64,000 nucleotides of DNA, from assembly GCA_035266845.1 (NCBI GenBank), contig DATFMP010000102.1, forward strand, positions 17,046 to 81,045, in the 5' to 3' direction. The position numbers and the translations under genes were made by a program. The notes under the pieces were generated by a model. The model was not told the DNA's origin. It saw only the letters and a program-made list of their open reading frames with translations, and did no database searches. Below, piece after piece: positions 17,198 to 25,021 of the stretch (the first letter of the stretch is position 1; each line of letters begins with the position of its first letter). This stretch comes from DATFMP01 sp035266845. GTDB taxonomy: Bacteria > SAR324 > JACQKK01.

Positions 17198-18232
17198 ATG
17201 CGCGCCAAAGTCCGCTTCTTGTGGGTGCCGCTGGTGCTGCTGGCGGTGCTGCCGCTCACAGCCGCCCGCCTCCCAGCGCAGACCGCGCCTGCGCAGCCCC
17301 CCACACCGGGCTACACCGCCACGCTGGACGAGCTGACGCAGTCCGTCGTGGGCATCGCGGCGGACATTCCCACCGGCGCGCGCACGGCCCCCATCCTGGG
17401 CACGCACCGCGAGGGCAGCGGCGTCGTGATCGACACCGACGGCCACGTCGTCACCATCGGCTACCTGATCCTTGAAGCGCGGAGCGTGCACCTGACGCGC
17501 TATGACGGCCGCAGGGTCCCGGCCCGCGTGGCCGGCTACGACGAGGCCTCGGGCCTGGGGTTGGTGCAGGCCATCGGGCCGCTGGGGCTCAAGCCCCTGG
17601 AAATGGGCACCTCGTCAGCACTCGACGTGACCGACCCCGTGCTGGTGCTGAGCCGGGGCGGCGCGGCCGATGCGCACACCGCCCACGTGATCTCCCGCGA
17701 CGACTTCCCCGCCTACTGGGAGTATCTGCTGGAGCGAGCGATCTTCACCGCCCCGCCGCATGGGGACTTCGCGGGTGCCGCGCTGCTGGACCAACATCTG
17801 CGGCTGGTTGGCATAGGCTCGCTGGCGCTGGAGACGGCCGCGCCCGGCCATCCCTCCCTGCCCGCCAACCTGTTCGTGCCCATCGACCGGCTCAAGCCGG
17901 TGCTGCGGGATCTGGTGGAGACGGGCCGGCCGCGCCGCGCGCCCCGCCCCTGGCTGGGTGTGACCCTGGCGGAACAGTTCGGCCGGGTGATCGTCACGCG
18001 TGTCACCGAGGACGGCCCGGCCCAGGCCGCAGGCGTGCAGCCGGGCGACCTGATCCTGGAGGTGGCCGGCAAGAAGGTCGAGGGCCTGGAGGATTTCTAC
18101 CATAAGCTCTGGGCGCTGGGCGCAGCGGGGGTCGTTGTGCGGCTCAAAGTGCTGCAGCGCAGCGACCTGATGCGCATCGACGTGCACTCCGGCAACCGTT
18201 ACGAGCACTATCGCCTGACGCCCCGCTCCTGA
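17198..18232 (+). CDS. HtrA-like trypsin-fold/PDZ protein lacking the catalytic triad (pseudo-protease)
   Basis: A 344-residue exported protein. The signal peptide covers about 1-27. A chymotrypsin-fold domain spans about 40-230, and one PDZ domain about 245-340 (WLGVTLAE...GPAQAAGVQPGDLILEVAGKKV). Aligned to DegP/DegS, the catalytic His is Tyr89 (HVVTIGYLILEA), the Asp is Gly119 (DEASGLGLVQ) and the Ser is Ala192 (GDFAGAALL), so it should not cleave peptide bonds. I recall a conserved family annotated 'S1C serine protease' with this same GYLILEA pattern. It probably acts as a periplasmic binding or scaffold protein. It is divergent from ilvD and precedes other envelope genes. Confidence 0.85.
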   Translation: MRAKVRFLWVPLVLLAVLPLTAARLPAQTAPAQPPTPGYTATLDELTQSVVGIAADIPTGARTAPILGTHREGSGVVIDTDGHVVTIGYLILEARSVHLTRYDGRRVPARVAGYDEASGLGLVQAIGPLGLKPLEMGTSSALDVTDPVLVLSRGGAADAHTAHVISRDDFPAYWEYLLERAIFTAPPHGDFAGAALLDQHLRLVGIGSLALETAAPGHPSLPANLFVPIDRLKPVLRDLVETGRPRRAPRPWLGVTLAEQFGRVIVTRVTEDGPAQAAGVQPGDLILEVAGKKVEGLEDFYHKLWALGAAGVVVRLKVLQRSDLMRIDVHSGNRYEHYRLTPRS

Positions 18233-18295
18233 ACCCAAGCCATGTCCTGCGCGCGGAATTCGCGGCTTGCTGGGTGCATCACAGCGGCAGGGGCC

Positions 18296-18324
18296 TTGTC
18301 ATGCGGCGCGAGCGCGCATACGGT
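18296..18324 (+). promoter_or_regulatory. Possible sigma-70 promoter before the CsgG/WD40 gene
   Basis: TTGTCA (18296-18301), a 17-base spacer and TACGGT (18319-18324) make a -35/-10 pair with a good -35 and a weak -10, about 40 bases upstream of the ATG at 18366. Pattern only. Confidence 0.3.
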
Positions 18325-18365
18325 AAATTAGACGTGTTTCTCTGCGGATTGCACCGGGTGACGTG

Positions 18366-19868
18366 ATGCGACGGAACGTGGGGATTGCGTTGGCGGATCT
18401 GCGGCGGCTGTCCTGGCTCCTCTGCGTGCTGGTGCTGGCCCTGGGCACCGGGGCCGCCTCCGTGGCGGCGCAAACGGTGGCAGCACCGGCCGCACAGCCG
18501 ACCAAGGAACAACTGGCCGTGCTGGACTTCGACGCGATCGGTGCCACGCGCGAGCAGGGGGCCGTGCTCACCAATCAGCTCCGCTCGGAGCTGCTCAAGA
18601 CCGGCCGGTTCACGATGGTGAACCGCGCCCAACTGAACAAGATTCTGGAGGAGCTGGCGCTGCAGCAGCAGCTCTGCACGCAGAAGGAATGCGCGGTGCA
18701 GGTGGGCAAGCTGCTCGGCGTGCGCCAGATCGTCACGGGCACGGTTACCAAGGTCACCGATACGCTATGGCAGGTCTCCGCCACGCTGACCAACGTGGAG
18801 ACGGGCGAGATCTTGCGCCAGGAGGTCGTGAACCACGCGGGTGACTTCGGCAGCCTGTTCCTTTCCGGCATGGCCAACGTGGCCCGCAAGCTTTCCGTCA
18901 GCAGCGACGAGATCATCGCCGGGGCCGTGCGCTTGGCCCCGGAGTCCATCGCGCCGGCCGTGCAGGACGTGCTGCGCAACGTGCGCTCCGCGCACTTGGC
19001 TTTCTCGCACGACAGCGCCCGCTTGTACTACGCGACGGGCAGCCGCATCGTGCGCTGGAACATCGCGGAGCGCCAAGCCGTGGGCGCGCCCATCGAGGTG
19101 CCCGGCGGAGACGTGAGCGCCCTGGCGGTGAACCGCACCGGCAAGCTGCTGGCCGTCGGTACGCGCGGCGGCGTGGTCGCGCTGGTGGATGCGGACAGCG
19201 GCAAGGTGTTGCACCAGGCAGAGGGCCACGACGATCCGGTGACCACGGTGGCCTTCTCTCCGGCGGACAACTTCTTCGCCTCGGGCGGGGAGGATGACAA
19301 GGTGTCGGTGTTCGTCGTGCGCACGGGGGACCTTTCGTTCCAGCTCAAGGGGCCCAGCGACGCGGTGGCCACAGTGCGCTTTGCCACCGACGGCCGCCAC
19401 CTCATCGTCGCCAGCCGCGACCGCTCCGTGCGGGTGTACGATGTAAACGTGCAGCGCGAGGTGCGGTCGTTCGAGGAATCGGCGCGCAAGCTGGACTTCG
19501 CGGAACTGAGCCCGGACGGCGCCTATCTGGCCGTGGCCGCCCGGGAGGTGCACATCGACCTGATGCGCAACCGGCGCACGGACACGAAGCTCGTGAAGAT
19601 CCGCAACGTGGCCACCGGTGAGGAAATGCTGTCCTTCGAGGCGGACGAGAAGGAACTCACCGGGTTGGCGTTCTTCCCGGACACCCGGTATCTTGCGACG
19701 GGCGCCGAGGACGGGCTGGTGAAGATCTGGGACCTGCAGAAGTCCGCCGTGATCGCCAGTCTGAACCTGAACGGGCGCGTGACCGCCCTGCGGGTGAGCC
19801 CCAACGGCCGCTGGATGGCGGCCGCTGACGACACGAACACGATCACGATCTGGGGAGTGACCCGATGA
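18366..19868 (+). CDS. CsgG/LpoB-like domain fused to a WD40 beta-propeller
   Basis: A 500-residue protein. A signal or anchor segment (about 14-36, LSWLLCVLVLALGTGAASVAA) is followed by a CsgG-like domain (about 50-180; LAVLDFDAIG...LTNQLRSELLKTGRFTMVNRAQ...KLLGVRQIVTGTVTKV). The rest (about 200-500) is WD40 repeats with recognisable blade ends such as DRSVRVYDVN, DGLVKIWDLQK and TITIWGVTR. CsgG-type domains form or attach to outer-membrane assemblies. Propellers bind proteins. The start is ATG 18366; GTG 18363 is directly before it. It probably acts in the periplasm or at the outer membrane. The specific role is unknown. Confidence 0.85.
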   Translation: MRRNVGIALADLRRLSWLLCVLVLALGTGAASVAAQTVAAPAAQPTKEQLAVLDFDAIGATREQGAVLTNQLRSELLKTGRFTMVNRAQLNKILEELALQQQLCTQKECAVQVGKLLGVRQIVTGTVTKVTDTLWQVSATLTNVETGEILRQEVVNHAGDFGSLFLSGMANVARKLSVSSDEIIAGAVRLAPESIAPAVQDVLRNVRSAHLAFSHDSARLYYATGSRIVRWNIAERQAVGAPIEVPGGDVSALAVNRTGKLLAVGTRGGVVALVDADSGKVLHQAEGHDDPVTTVAFSPADNFFASGGEDDKVSVFVVRTGDLSFQLKGPSDAVATVRFATDGRHLIVASRDRSVRVYDVNVQREVRSFEESARKLDFAELSPDGAYLAVAAREVHIDLMRNRRTDTKLVKIRNVATGEEMLSFEADEKELTGLAFFPDTRYLATGAEDGLVKIWDLQKSAVIASLNLNGRVTALRVSPNGRWMAAADDTNTITIWGVTR

Positions 19869-20004
19869 GTTGGGGAGGCGGCCGCGGCTGTCGTCCGCTG
19901 TGGGGCGCAGTGACGCCAGGACGACGCGGTCGCAGGTAGCGGTGTGGCCCGGAGCGAGCCGGGCCGCTTGATTGCGTCACACCATGCGTGCAAAAGGAGA
20001 GCAC

Positions 20005-20529
20005 ATGAAGAAGATCATCGGCGCCCTGGGTTGCGCCATGCTTGTACTGGTATTCGCGGCAGGGACGGCCAGTGCCAAGGTCAGCAAGGGGCAAAAGGAG
20101 ATTTCCTTCTTCGGGTCCCTGGTCAATACGTCCCCGGACTCGGGCGATTCCTCCACAACCACCATCCTGCAGGTGTCCGGCGGGGTGTTCATCAGCGACC
20201 CGTCGCAGGTGGGCGGCTCGGTGATCCTGGTCAGTACGGACTCCGGGGGGGTAACGACCTCCGTGACCCTGCTCAACGCGTTCTTCAAGTATCACATCAA
20301 TCCGCAAAGCGAGACGGTGCCCTATGTGGGCGGTCAGGTCGGCTTCGCGGCCGCCGAGTCGGGCGGTTTCAGCGACTCAGGCCTGTCCTTCGGCGGTATG
20401 GTTGGGGCCAAGTTCTTCCTGTCGGAAAACCTGAGCGTCAACCCCGAATTCAACCTGCTGCACTCGACGCTGTTTGACGTCAGCGTGACTCAAACCACTT
20501 TGCAGATCGGGCTCTCCTACTACTTCTAG
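20005..20529 (+). CDS. Small outer-membrane beta-barrel protein
   Basis: A 174-residue exported protein. ATG 20005 is preceded by AAAGGAGA. The signal peptide MKKIIGALGCAMLVLVFAAG ends at TASA-KVS. The mature part is an eight-strand-like beta-barrel pattern of alternating residues, with FFKYHINP, VPYVGGQVGF and GAKFFLSENLSVNPEFN, as in OmpA/OmpW-like porin-fold proteins. It ends in the canonical barrel signature IGLSYYF, with a terminal Phe for BAM recognition. It follows the CsgG/WD40 gene by 136 bases and may share its role. Its exact function cannot be said. Confidence 0.85.
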   Translation: MKKIIGALGCAMLVLVFAAGTASAKVSKGQKEISFFGSLVNTSPDSGDSSTTTILQVSGGVFISDPSQVGGSVILVSTDSGGVTTSVTLLNAFFKYHINPQSETVPYVGGQVGFAAAESGGFSDSGLSFGGMVGAKFFLSENLSVNPEFNLLHSTLFDVSVTQTTLQIGLSYYF

Positions 20530-20612
20530 CCCGCAATCGCCTGAGCACCTGCCCGCGGGCCATGCCGGCCACGCGGGCGGGGCACTTCTCCTCCGCCAGC
20601 GCCACCGCATCC

Positions 20613-20786
20613 ATGTTCGATCTGGGGCCCATCGAAATTGTCATCATCCTGGTGCTGGGCTGGCTCGCCTTCCGGCACATCATCGCCCGACGTTGGCCGG
20701 GGATCTATCGTGCCTTCAACTTCGCCTTCGCCTTCGCCGTGGGCATGATGCTGCTCTTCGGCCTGCTGGCGCGCATCCACCACTGA
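20613..20786 (+). CDS. Small membrane protein with TatA/B-like N-terminus
   Basis: A 57-residue frame starting at ATG 20613 (MFDLGPIEIVIILVLGWLAF). The first helix looks like the TatA/TatB leader, but there is no following amphipathic helix; a second hydrophobic helix (FNFAFAFAVGMMLLFGLLA) replaces it. It is therefore a two-helix membrane protein and not a functional Tat subunit. An in-frame ATG at 20562 would add a non-hydrophobic extension and is less likely. It lies 83 bases after the beta-barrel gene and is convergent with the PilZ gene. Support comes from composition and position only. Confidence 0.5.
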   Translation: MFDLGPIEIVIILVLGWLAFRHIIARRWPGIYRAFNFAFAFAVGMMLLFGLLARIHH

Positions 20787-20819
20787 CCGGCGCGGCGGCC
20801 GTTTGACGGCTGCACCGGC

Positions 20820-22121
20820 TCAGGCCGACTCGACTCCGGGCTCGCCCATCTCCAGCAGCGCATCCAGGCGGCCGGTGAGGAGATAGGTCAGGCGCTGCTG
20901 TGTGTCCATGTCCAACTCGTCGAAGTGAAGACCGCAGTCGTAGCGTGGCCGGCGGTAGGCCGGGTTCACGGGCTGACACCACACGACGCGCCCCGTCACC
21001 TCCATCACGGCCGTCTCGGTGCCGATGAGATCGTCCCGGTGCACCCAGTGCACACGCACCGCCGTGCCCTCGTTCAGGTTCTGCCCCACGCGCAGCTTGG
21101 CGCCCGTGAGTGACAGATTGAGGCACAGCCCCGGCGTCGGCGGCGTGGCGGGGTCCAGCGTCCAGCGCACCTGCATGCGCAGTTCCTTGCGCTCGGCGCC
21201 GCGATTGTTCACGCGCACCTGTTCCTCCAGGTGCATGCGCTTGAAGCGCATCGTGTCCACCGCGTGCTCGTATCCGTAACGGTTGCCTTGCTCGCTGCGC
21301 GCAACACCCTGATTTTCCACCCACCCCCGCATGCCGCCCCCCTTGGGGATGTACGCGCCATCCGCCGTGTAATCCTTGTGCAGGCGCTGCGGCATGCGCG
21401 GCATATGGGCGCGTCCCTCCGGGTGCAGCGTGGAGGCGACGGCAGGCGCCATCTCTCCTTCCACGGGCAGCTCGTGCGTCGTTCGTTGGGCTCCTGCCAG
21501 CGGCGATGGTGCCGCGGCCTGCGCGGGAGCGCGCTCCGGCGCCGGTGGGGGCGGAGGAGGAGGCGGTGGCGGTGGCGGCGGCCGCTGGGGCAGCCCGGCG
21601 GCCTCGCGGGCACGGTTGACGAAGCGCTGCGTGCCCCCGCCGAAGTAGTCCGGCAGCGGCTTGACGACCGTGTCCTCCGGTGCTTCGGGCTTGCCGGTGA
21701 CGATGCGCGAGATCTCCCGCGCCGCCTCGAAGGCGCCATCGCTGACCATGTGCCGCACGATGACCCAGCCCATCGCGTCGCCCAGGCGCTGCTGCGCCTC
21801 CTCGGAGAGCTCTTTCAGCGAGGAGAGCGGGCTCGCCAGCCAGTCCCCACAGCTCCGGCCCAACCACGCCTCCGTGACGTGCTCGGCGGCATCCGCCGGC
21901 AGCTCGCGCTGCACGCCGGCGCGGAACAGGCGGAACGTGCGCCAGGCCCAGTCCACCAGGGGCTGCATGGCCATGTCGCGCACGCTGTGCACACCCAGCA
22001 CCTCCCGCAGGGCTGCCGCGCGCACCTCGTCCACGGCCTTGAGCACGGTGGCCGGGGCATCCAGCAGGTGATCCGGCGTGGCGGCGTGCCACTCCTGTCG
22101 CAGTTGCGTGAAGAGATTCAT
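20820..22121 (-). CDS. PilZ-domain protein with a 13-proline linker
   Basis: A 433-residue cytoplasmic protein. Residues 1-175 form a helical domain I do not recognise. Residues 181-193 are thirteen consecutive prolines, encoded by mixed codons. The C-terminal part (about 300-420) is a PilZ domain, with RxxxR at R307/R311 and the (D/N)xSxxG motif NLSLTG at 335-340, so cyclic di-GMP binding is likely. ATG 22121 (MNLFTQ) is the start; the longer open frame upstream belongs to a shadow of the next gene. It probably links c-di-GMP level to motility, adhesion or envelope functions. Confidence 0.85.
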   Translation of the reverse strand: MNLFTQLRQEWHAATPDHLLDAPATVLKAVDEVRAAALREVLGVHSVRDMAMQPLVDWAWRTFRLFRAGVQRELPADAAEHVTEAWLGRSCGDWLASPLSSLKELSEEAQQRLGDAMGWVIVRHMVSDGAFEAAREISRIVTGKPEAPEDTVVKPLPDYFGGGTQRFVNRAREAAGLPQRPPPPPPPPPPPPPAPERAPAQAAAPSPLAGAQRTTHELPVEGEMAPAVASTLHPEGRAHMPRMPQRLHKDYTADGAYIPKGGGMRGWVENQGVARSEQGNRYGYEHAVDTMRFKRMHLEEQVRVNNRGAERKELRMQVRWTLDPATPPTPGLCLNLSLTGAKLRVGQNLNEGTAVRVHWVHRDDLIGTETAVMEVTGRVVWCQPVNPAYRRPRYDCGLHFDELDMDTQQRLTYLLTGRLDALLEMGEPGVESA

Positions 22122-22192
22122 GTGCGTCCCCAGGGGGTCTCGGATGCGAGCGGACGGACGGCGGGATGCCACCTGCAGCAGCGGTGCGGGCT

Positions 22193-23131
22193 TCAGGGGG
22201 GAGGAATCTCGCCCGTGCGCTCGGTAATGAGCGTGTAGTGCTCGATGCGGCGGTGCTTGGCGAAATTGAACGTGGTGTCGCGGATGTAGCGGCCGGCGTC
22301 CAGGTCGCAGTCGTAGGCGATCAGCTCGTCCCCGCTGGTGCGGGCCTGTGCCACGATCTCGCCCGTGGGCGCCACGATGCAGGAGCCCGCGATGTGCTCC
22401 ACGCCCTCCTCGATGCCCGCCTTGGCCACGCCCACCACCCAGATGCCGTTCTGGTACGCACCGGCCTGCATGCTGAGGTGGTTGTGGAACATGCGCAGGT
22501 GGCCCGGCTCGTGGGCCGCGCCGTTCACCAGCGGCGTGTTGTAGCCAAGCATCACCAACTCCACCCCCCGCAGCCCCATTACGCGGTAGGTCTCCGGCCA
22601 GCGCCGGTCGTTGCAGATGCACATGCCCATCACGCCATCGAAGGCGCGAAACACGGGGAAGCCCAGGTCGCCCACCTCGAAGTAGCGCTTCTCCAGGTGC
22701 TGGAACGGCCGCTGCGGTTCGTACTCCGCGTGCCCCGGCAGGTGCACCTTGCGGTACTTGCCCACCACCTCGCCCCGGCCATCCACCAGGATCGCCGTGT
22801 TGAAGCGGCGCAGACCCTGGCCGGGCTGCTCGGCCAGCTCCGCATAGCCCAGGTGAAAGCCGATGCTGTACCGGGCCGCCGCCTCGAACAGCGGCCGGGT
22901 CTCCGGCCCCGGCATCTCTGCTTCGAAGAACGCATCGATCTCCGCCGGGTCCTGCATGTACCAGCGCGGGAAGAACGTCGTGAGGGCCAGCTCCGGATAC
23001 ACCACCAGCCCGCAACCCTTGGCGTGGGCCTGCTCCAGCAGCGCGATCATGCGCTGCACGACCGACGCGCGGGACTCGTCGCGTGCGACGGGGCCCATCT
23101 GCGCGGCCCCGACGGTGAGAATACGTGGCAT
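22193..23131 (-). CDS. N-carbamoyl-D-amino-acid hydrolase (carbon-nitrogen hydrolase family)
   Basis: A 312-residue nitrilase-superfamily enzyme. The triad is present as E47 (VVYPELAL), K128 (KYRKVHLPG) and C173 (ICNDRRWPE), close to the numbering of the Agrobacterium D-carbamoylase (EC 3.5.1.77), which it also matches in length. The motifs HLGYAEL, FNTAILVDG and GAAHEPGHLRMFHNHLSMQA (substrate-binding region) support the D-carbamoylase subgroup. It would release a D-amino acid, CO2 and ammonia. No hydantoinase gene is nearby, so its source of carbamoyl substrate is unclear. Confidence 0.87.
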   Translation of the reverse strand: MPRILTVGAAQMGPVARDESRASVVQRMIALLEQAHAKGCGLVVYPELALTTFFPRWYMQDPAEIDAFFEAEMPGPETRPLFEAAARYSIGFHLGYAELAEQPGQGLRRFNTAILVDGRGEVVGKYRKVHLPGHAEYEPQRPFQHLEKRYFEVGDLGFPVFRAFDGVMGMCICNDRRWPETYRVMGLRGVELVMLGYNTPLVNGAAHEPGHLRMFHNHLSMQAGAYQNGIWVVGVAKAGIEEGVEHIAGSCIVAPTGEIVAQARTSGDELIAYDCDLDAGRYIRDTTFNFAKHRRIEHYTLITERTGEIPPP

Positions 23132-23214
23132 GGTGACTGCTCCCGGTCAGCGGAGAAGGTGGGTCGGGCCGGAGGAATCCGATGCTAGCGCGTGGCCGGG
23201 GCCGGTGCAATCGC

Positions 23215-23625
23215 TCAGGCGGCGCCCGCCGTGCGGGCCGTGCCACGACGCGTGCGCCAGCGCGCCGCCGCCATCGCGAGCAGTTCCGCGCCCTGCCCGG
23301 TCCCCACCACAACAGCGATCCAGAGCACACCCGCGAGCACGGCCGCCGCGATGAAGGCCACCTGGCACACCGTGGCGAGGGCCCACAGGCGCTCGGGCTG
23401 CGCCAGGTCCTCCAGTTCGCGGCGCTGCTGCGGATCGGCCGGGTCGCGGCGCAGCACGCCCACCAGCAGGGCCACGTCCGCCGCGGCCATCAGCGTCATC
23501 ACGGCCCCGGCCGCCAGCGCCATGGCGAAGAGCCACGCGTTGTTCGGGTACCGGAACCAGTGCACGACCACCAACGCCTCCACGCCCAGCATACCGGCGG
23601 TAACCAGGATTGGACGGAGCATCAT
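23215..23625 (-). CDS. Small integral membrane protein, function unknown
   Basis: A 136-residue protein starting at ATG 23625 (MMLRPILVTAGMLGVEALVV). Three or four hydrophobic segments are visible, at about 3-24, 32-58 and 86-115, separated by a polar loop DPADPQQRRELEDLAQPER. No family is recognised. It lies downstream of, and on the same strand as, nothing obvious; the D-carbamoylase gene follows 84 bases later and could be co-transcribed. A longer frame upstream to 23775 has no membrane or signal features and is less likely. Confidence 0.6.
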   Translation of the reverse strand: MMLRPILVTAGMLGVEALVVVHWFRYPNNAWLFAMALAAGAVMTLMAAADVALLVGVLRRDPADPQQRRELEDLAQPERLWALATVCQVAFIAAAVLAGVLWIAVVVGTGQGAELLAMAAARWRTRRGTARTAGAA

Positions 23626-23840
23626 CGGCGCTGACGGGTGGTGAGCGACAGTCCGCGGACGCGTCCGCGGCGGACTGCACCAGCCACAGGGCCGGAGTGC
23701 CTCAATGTGCCACAGCACGCCGCCGGGCGGAAGGCGGTAGCCAAGCGCGGCGGCTGCGGTTGGATTGCAGTGCAAACGCTGCTAGAAGGGGTCCCACCGG
23801 GACGATGGACCCCACATGCACACGAGGGGACCACAAGACA

Positions 23841-24767
23841 ATGGCAGGTCAGGACGTGCTGCTGGTCGTGCAGAAGGGCGACCATTCCCTGGGGTACTAC
23901 GACTTCGCCAGTGGGGAGGAGCTGGCCCGCGTGGCGCTGGACCCGTATCCCCACGAGTTCACCCTGAGCCCGGACGGGCGCTTCGCCTTCCAGTGCCACT
24001 TCGGCGTGGCCCTGGCGGAAGACGAGGGGCCGGGCGGCAACACGATCTCCATCGTGGACGTGGCCGCGCGGCGGCGCGTGGGCTCGCTGGACTGCGGCCA
24101 GTGGCGCCGGCCTCACGGCATCGCCTGCGACGCCGCGGGCGGACTTTACGCGCTGAGCGAGGGCACCAGCAACCTGCTGGTGGCGGGCGATCCCCACGCG
24201 GGGCGCTTCGACCGCGCCCAGCCGACAGGCGGCAAAGGCTCGCACATCCTCAGCGTGACGCGCGACGGGCGGCTGGCCTTCTCCAGTAACATGCTCTCCG
24301 GCACCGTGACCGCGCTGTTTCCGCAGGACCCCGAGCGCCCGCCGGTGAGCTTCCCTGTGGGAGAGCGGCCGGAGGGCTCCGTGCTGGACGCGCAGGACGA
24401 GCGGCTCTACGTGGTGGTGCGCGAGAGCCACCGCATCGCTGTGATCGACACACGCAAGCTGGAGATGCTGGAGCCCATTCCCACGCCGCCCGGCCCCGTG
24501 CGCATCTGCTGGGGCCCGGACGGCCTGCTGGTGGTGCCGCTGTACCACGACCGCTCGCTGGCCCTGGTGGATCCCGCCGGGGCAGTGCGACAGGTGGTGC
24601 CGCTGCCCGACCGCCCCATTTCCGCCGGCTACCACGCGGACTCGGGCACGGCGCTGGCCAGCACCTTCGGCGACCGCGTGTGCCTGGTGGATACCCGCAC
24701 CGGCAAGCACGTGCGCAGCATCGCCACCCGCGCCGATCCCGACCCCGTGGCCGTGGTGCGGCTGTAA
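23841..24767 (+). CDS. YVTN/YncE-like beta-propeller protein
   Basis: A 308-residue protein starting at ATG 23841 (MAGQDVLLVVQKG). It contains about six to seven short beta-propeller repeats of the YVTN type, seen as LSPDGRFAFQ, VTRDGRLAFSSNM, DERLYVVVRESHRIAVIDTR and VCLVDTRTGKHVRSI. No signal peptide is evident, so it may be cytoplasmic or exported by an atypical route. Such propellers bind ligands or act as lactonase-like proteins; no catalytic residues can be assigned. A second, larger exported propeller protein follows at 25022. Confidence 0.75.
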   Translation: MAGQDVLLVVQKGDHSLGYYDFASGEELARVALDPYPHEFTLSPDGRFAFQCHFGVALAEDEGPGGNTISIVDVAARRRVGSLDCGQWRRPHGIACDAAGGLYALSEGTSNLLVAGDPHAGRFDRAQPTGGKGSHILSVTRDGRLAFSSNMLSGTVTALFPQDPERPPVSFPVGERPEGSVLDAQDERLYVVVRESHRIAVIDTRKLEMLEPIPTPPGPVRICWGPDGLLVVPLYHDRSLALVDPAGAVRQVVPLPDRPISAGYHADSGTALASTFGDRVCLVDTRTGKHVRSIATRADPDPVAVVRL

Positions 24768-24819
24768 GAGCGCATTGCCTGCCGGGCAGCCCGCCATGGC
24801 GCTGGCCCTGCGCTGACAG

Positions 24820-24846
24820 CAGATTCCTCGCTACGCTCGGAATGAC
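24820..24846. repeat. Dispersed hairpin repeat, copy B (half element)
   Basis: CAGATTCCTCGCTACGCTCG followed by GAATGAC. It matches copy A (15224-15250) and copy C (35611-35637) at most positions. It lies in the 254-base gap between the two beta-propeller genes. The complementary left arm is not present here. Confidence 0.65.
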
Positions 24847-25021
24847 ATCATCACGGCGGGGAGGCTGGCTCCAGGCTGCAGAGTTGAACCCCGGTCCTGC
24901 TACACCCCTCCCATCGACGCGACCCGCGCGTATTGGCAGCGCCGGTCCGGGCCTGCTATACCGGGGTGGGTCGTCCCTGCCAACCTTCTGCGCGGCTGCG
25001 CGCCGCCACCCTGCGCCGTCC

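Noticed and set aside
20613..20786. TatA/TatB subunit
   Set aside because: Only the first helix is similar; the amphipathic helix and charged tail required for Tat function are replaced by a second hydrophobic helix.
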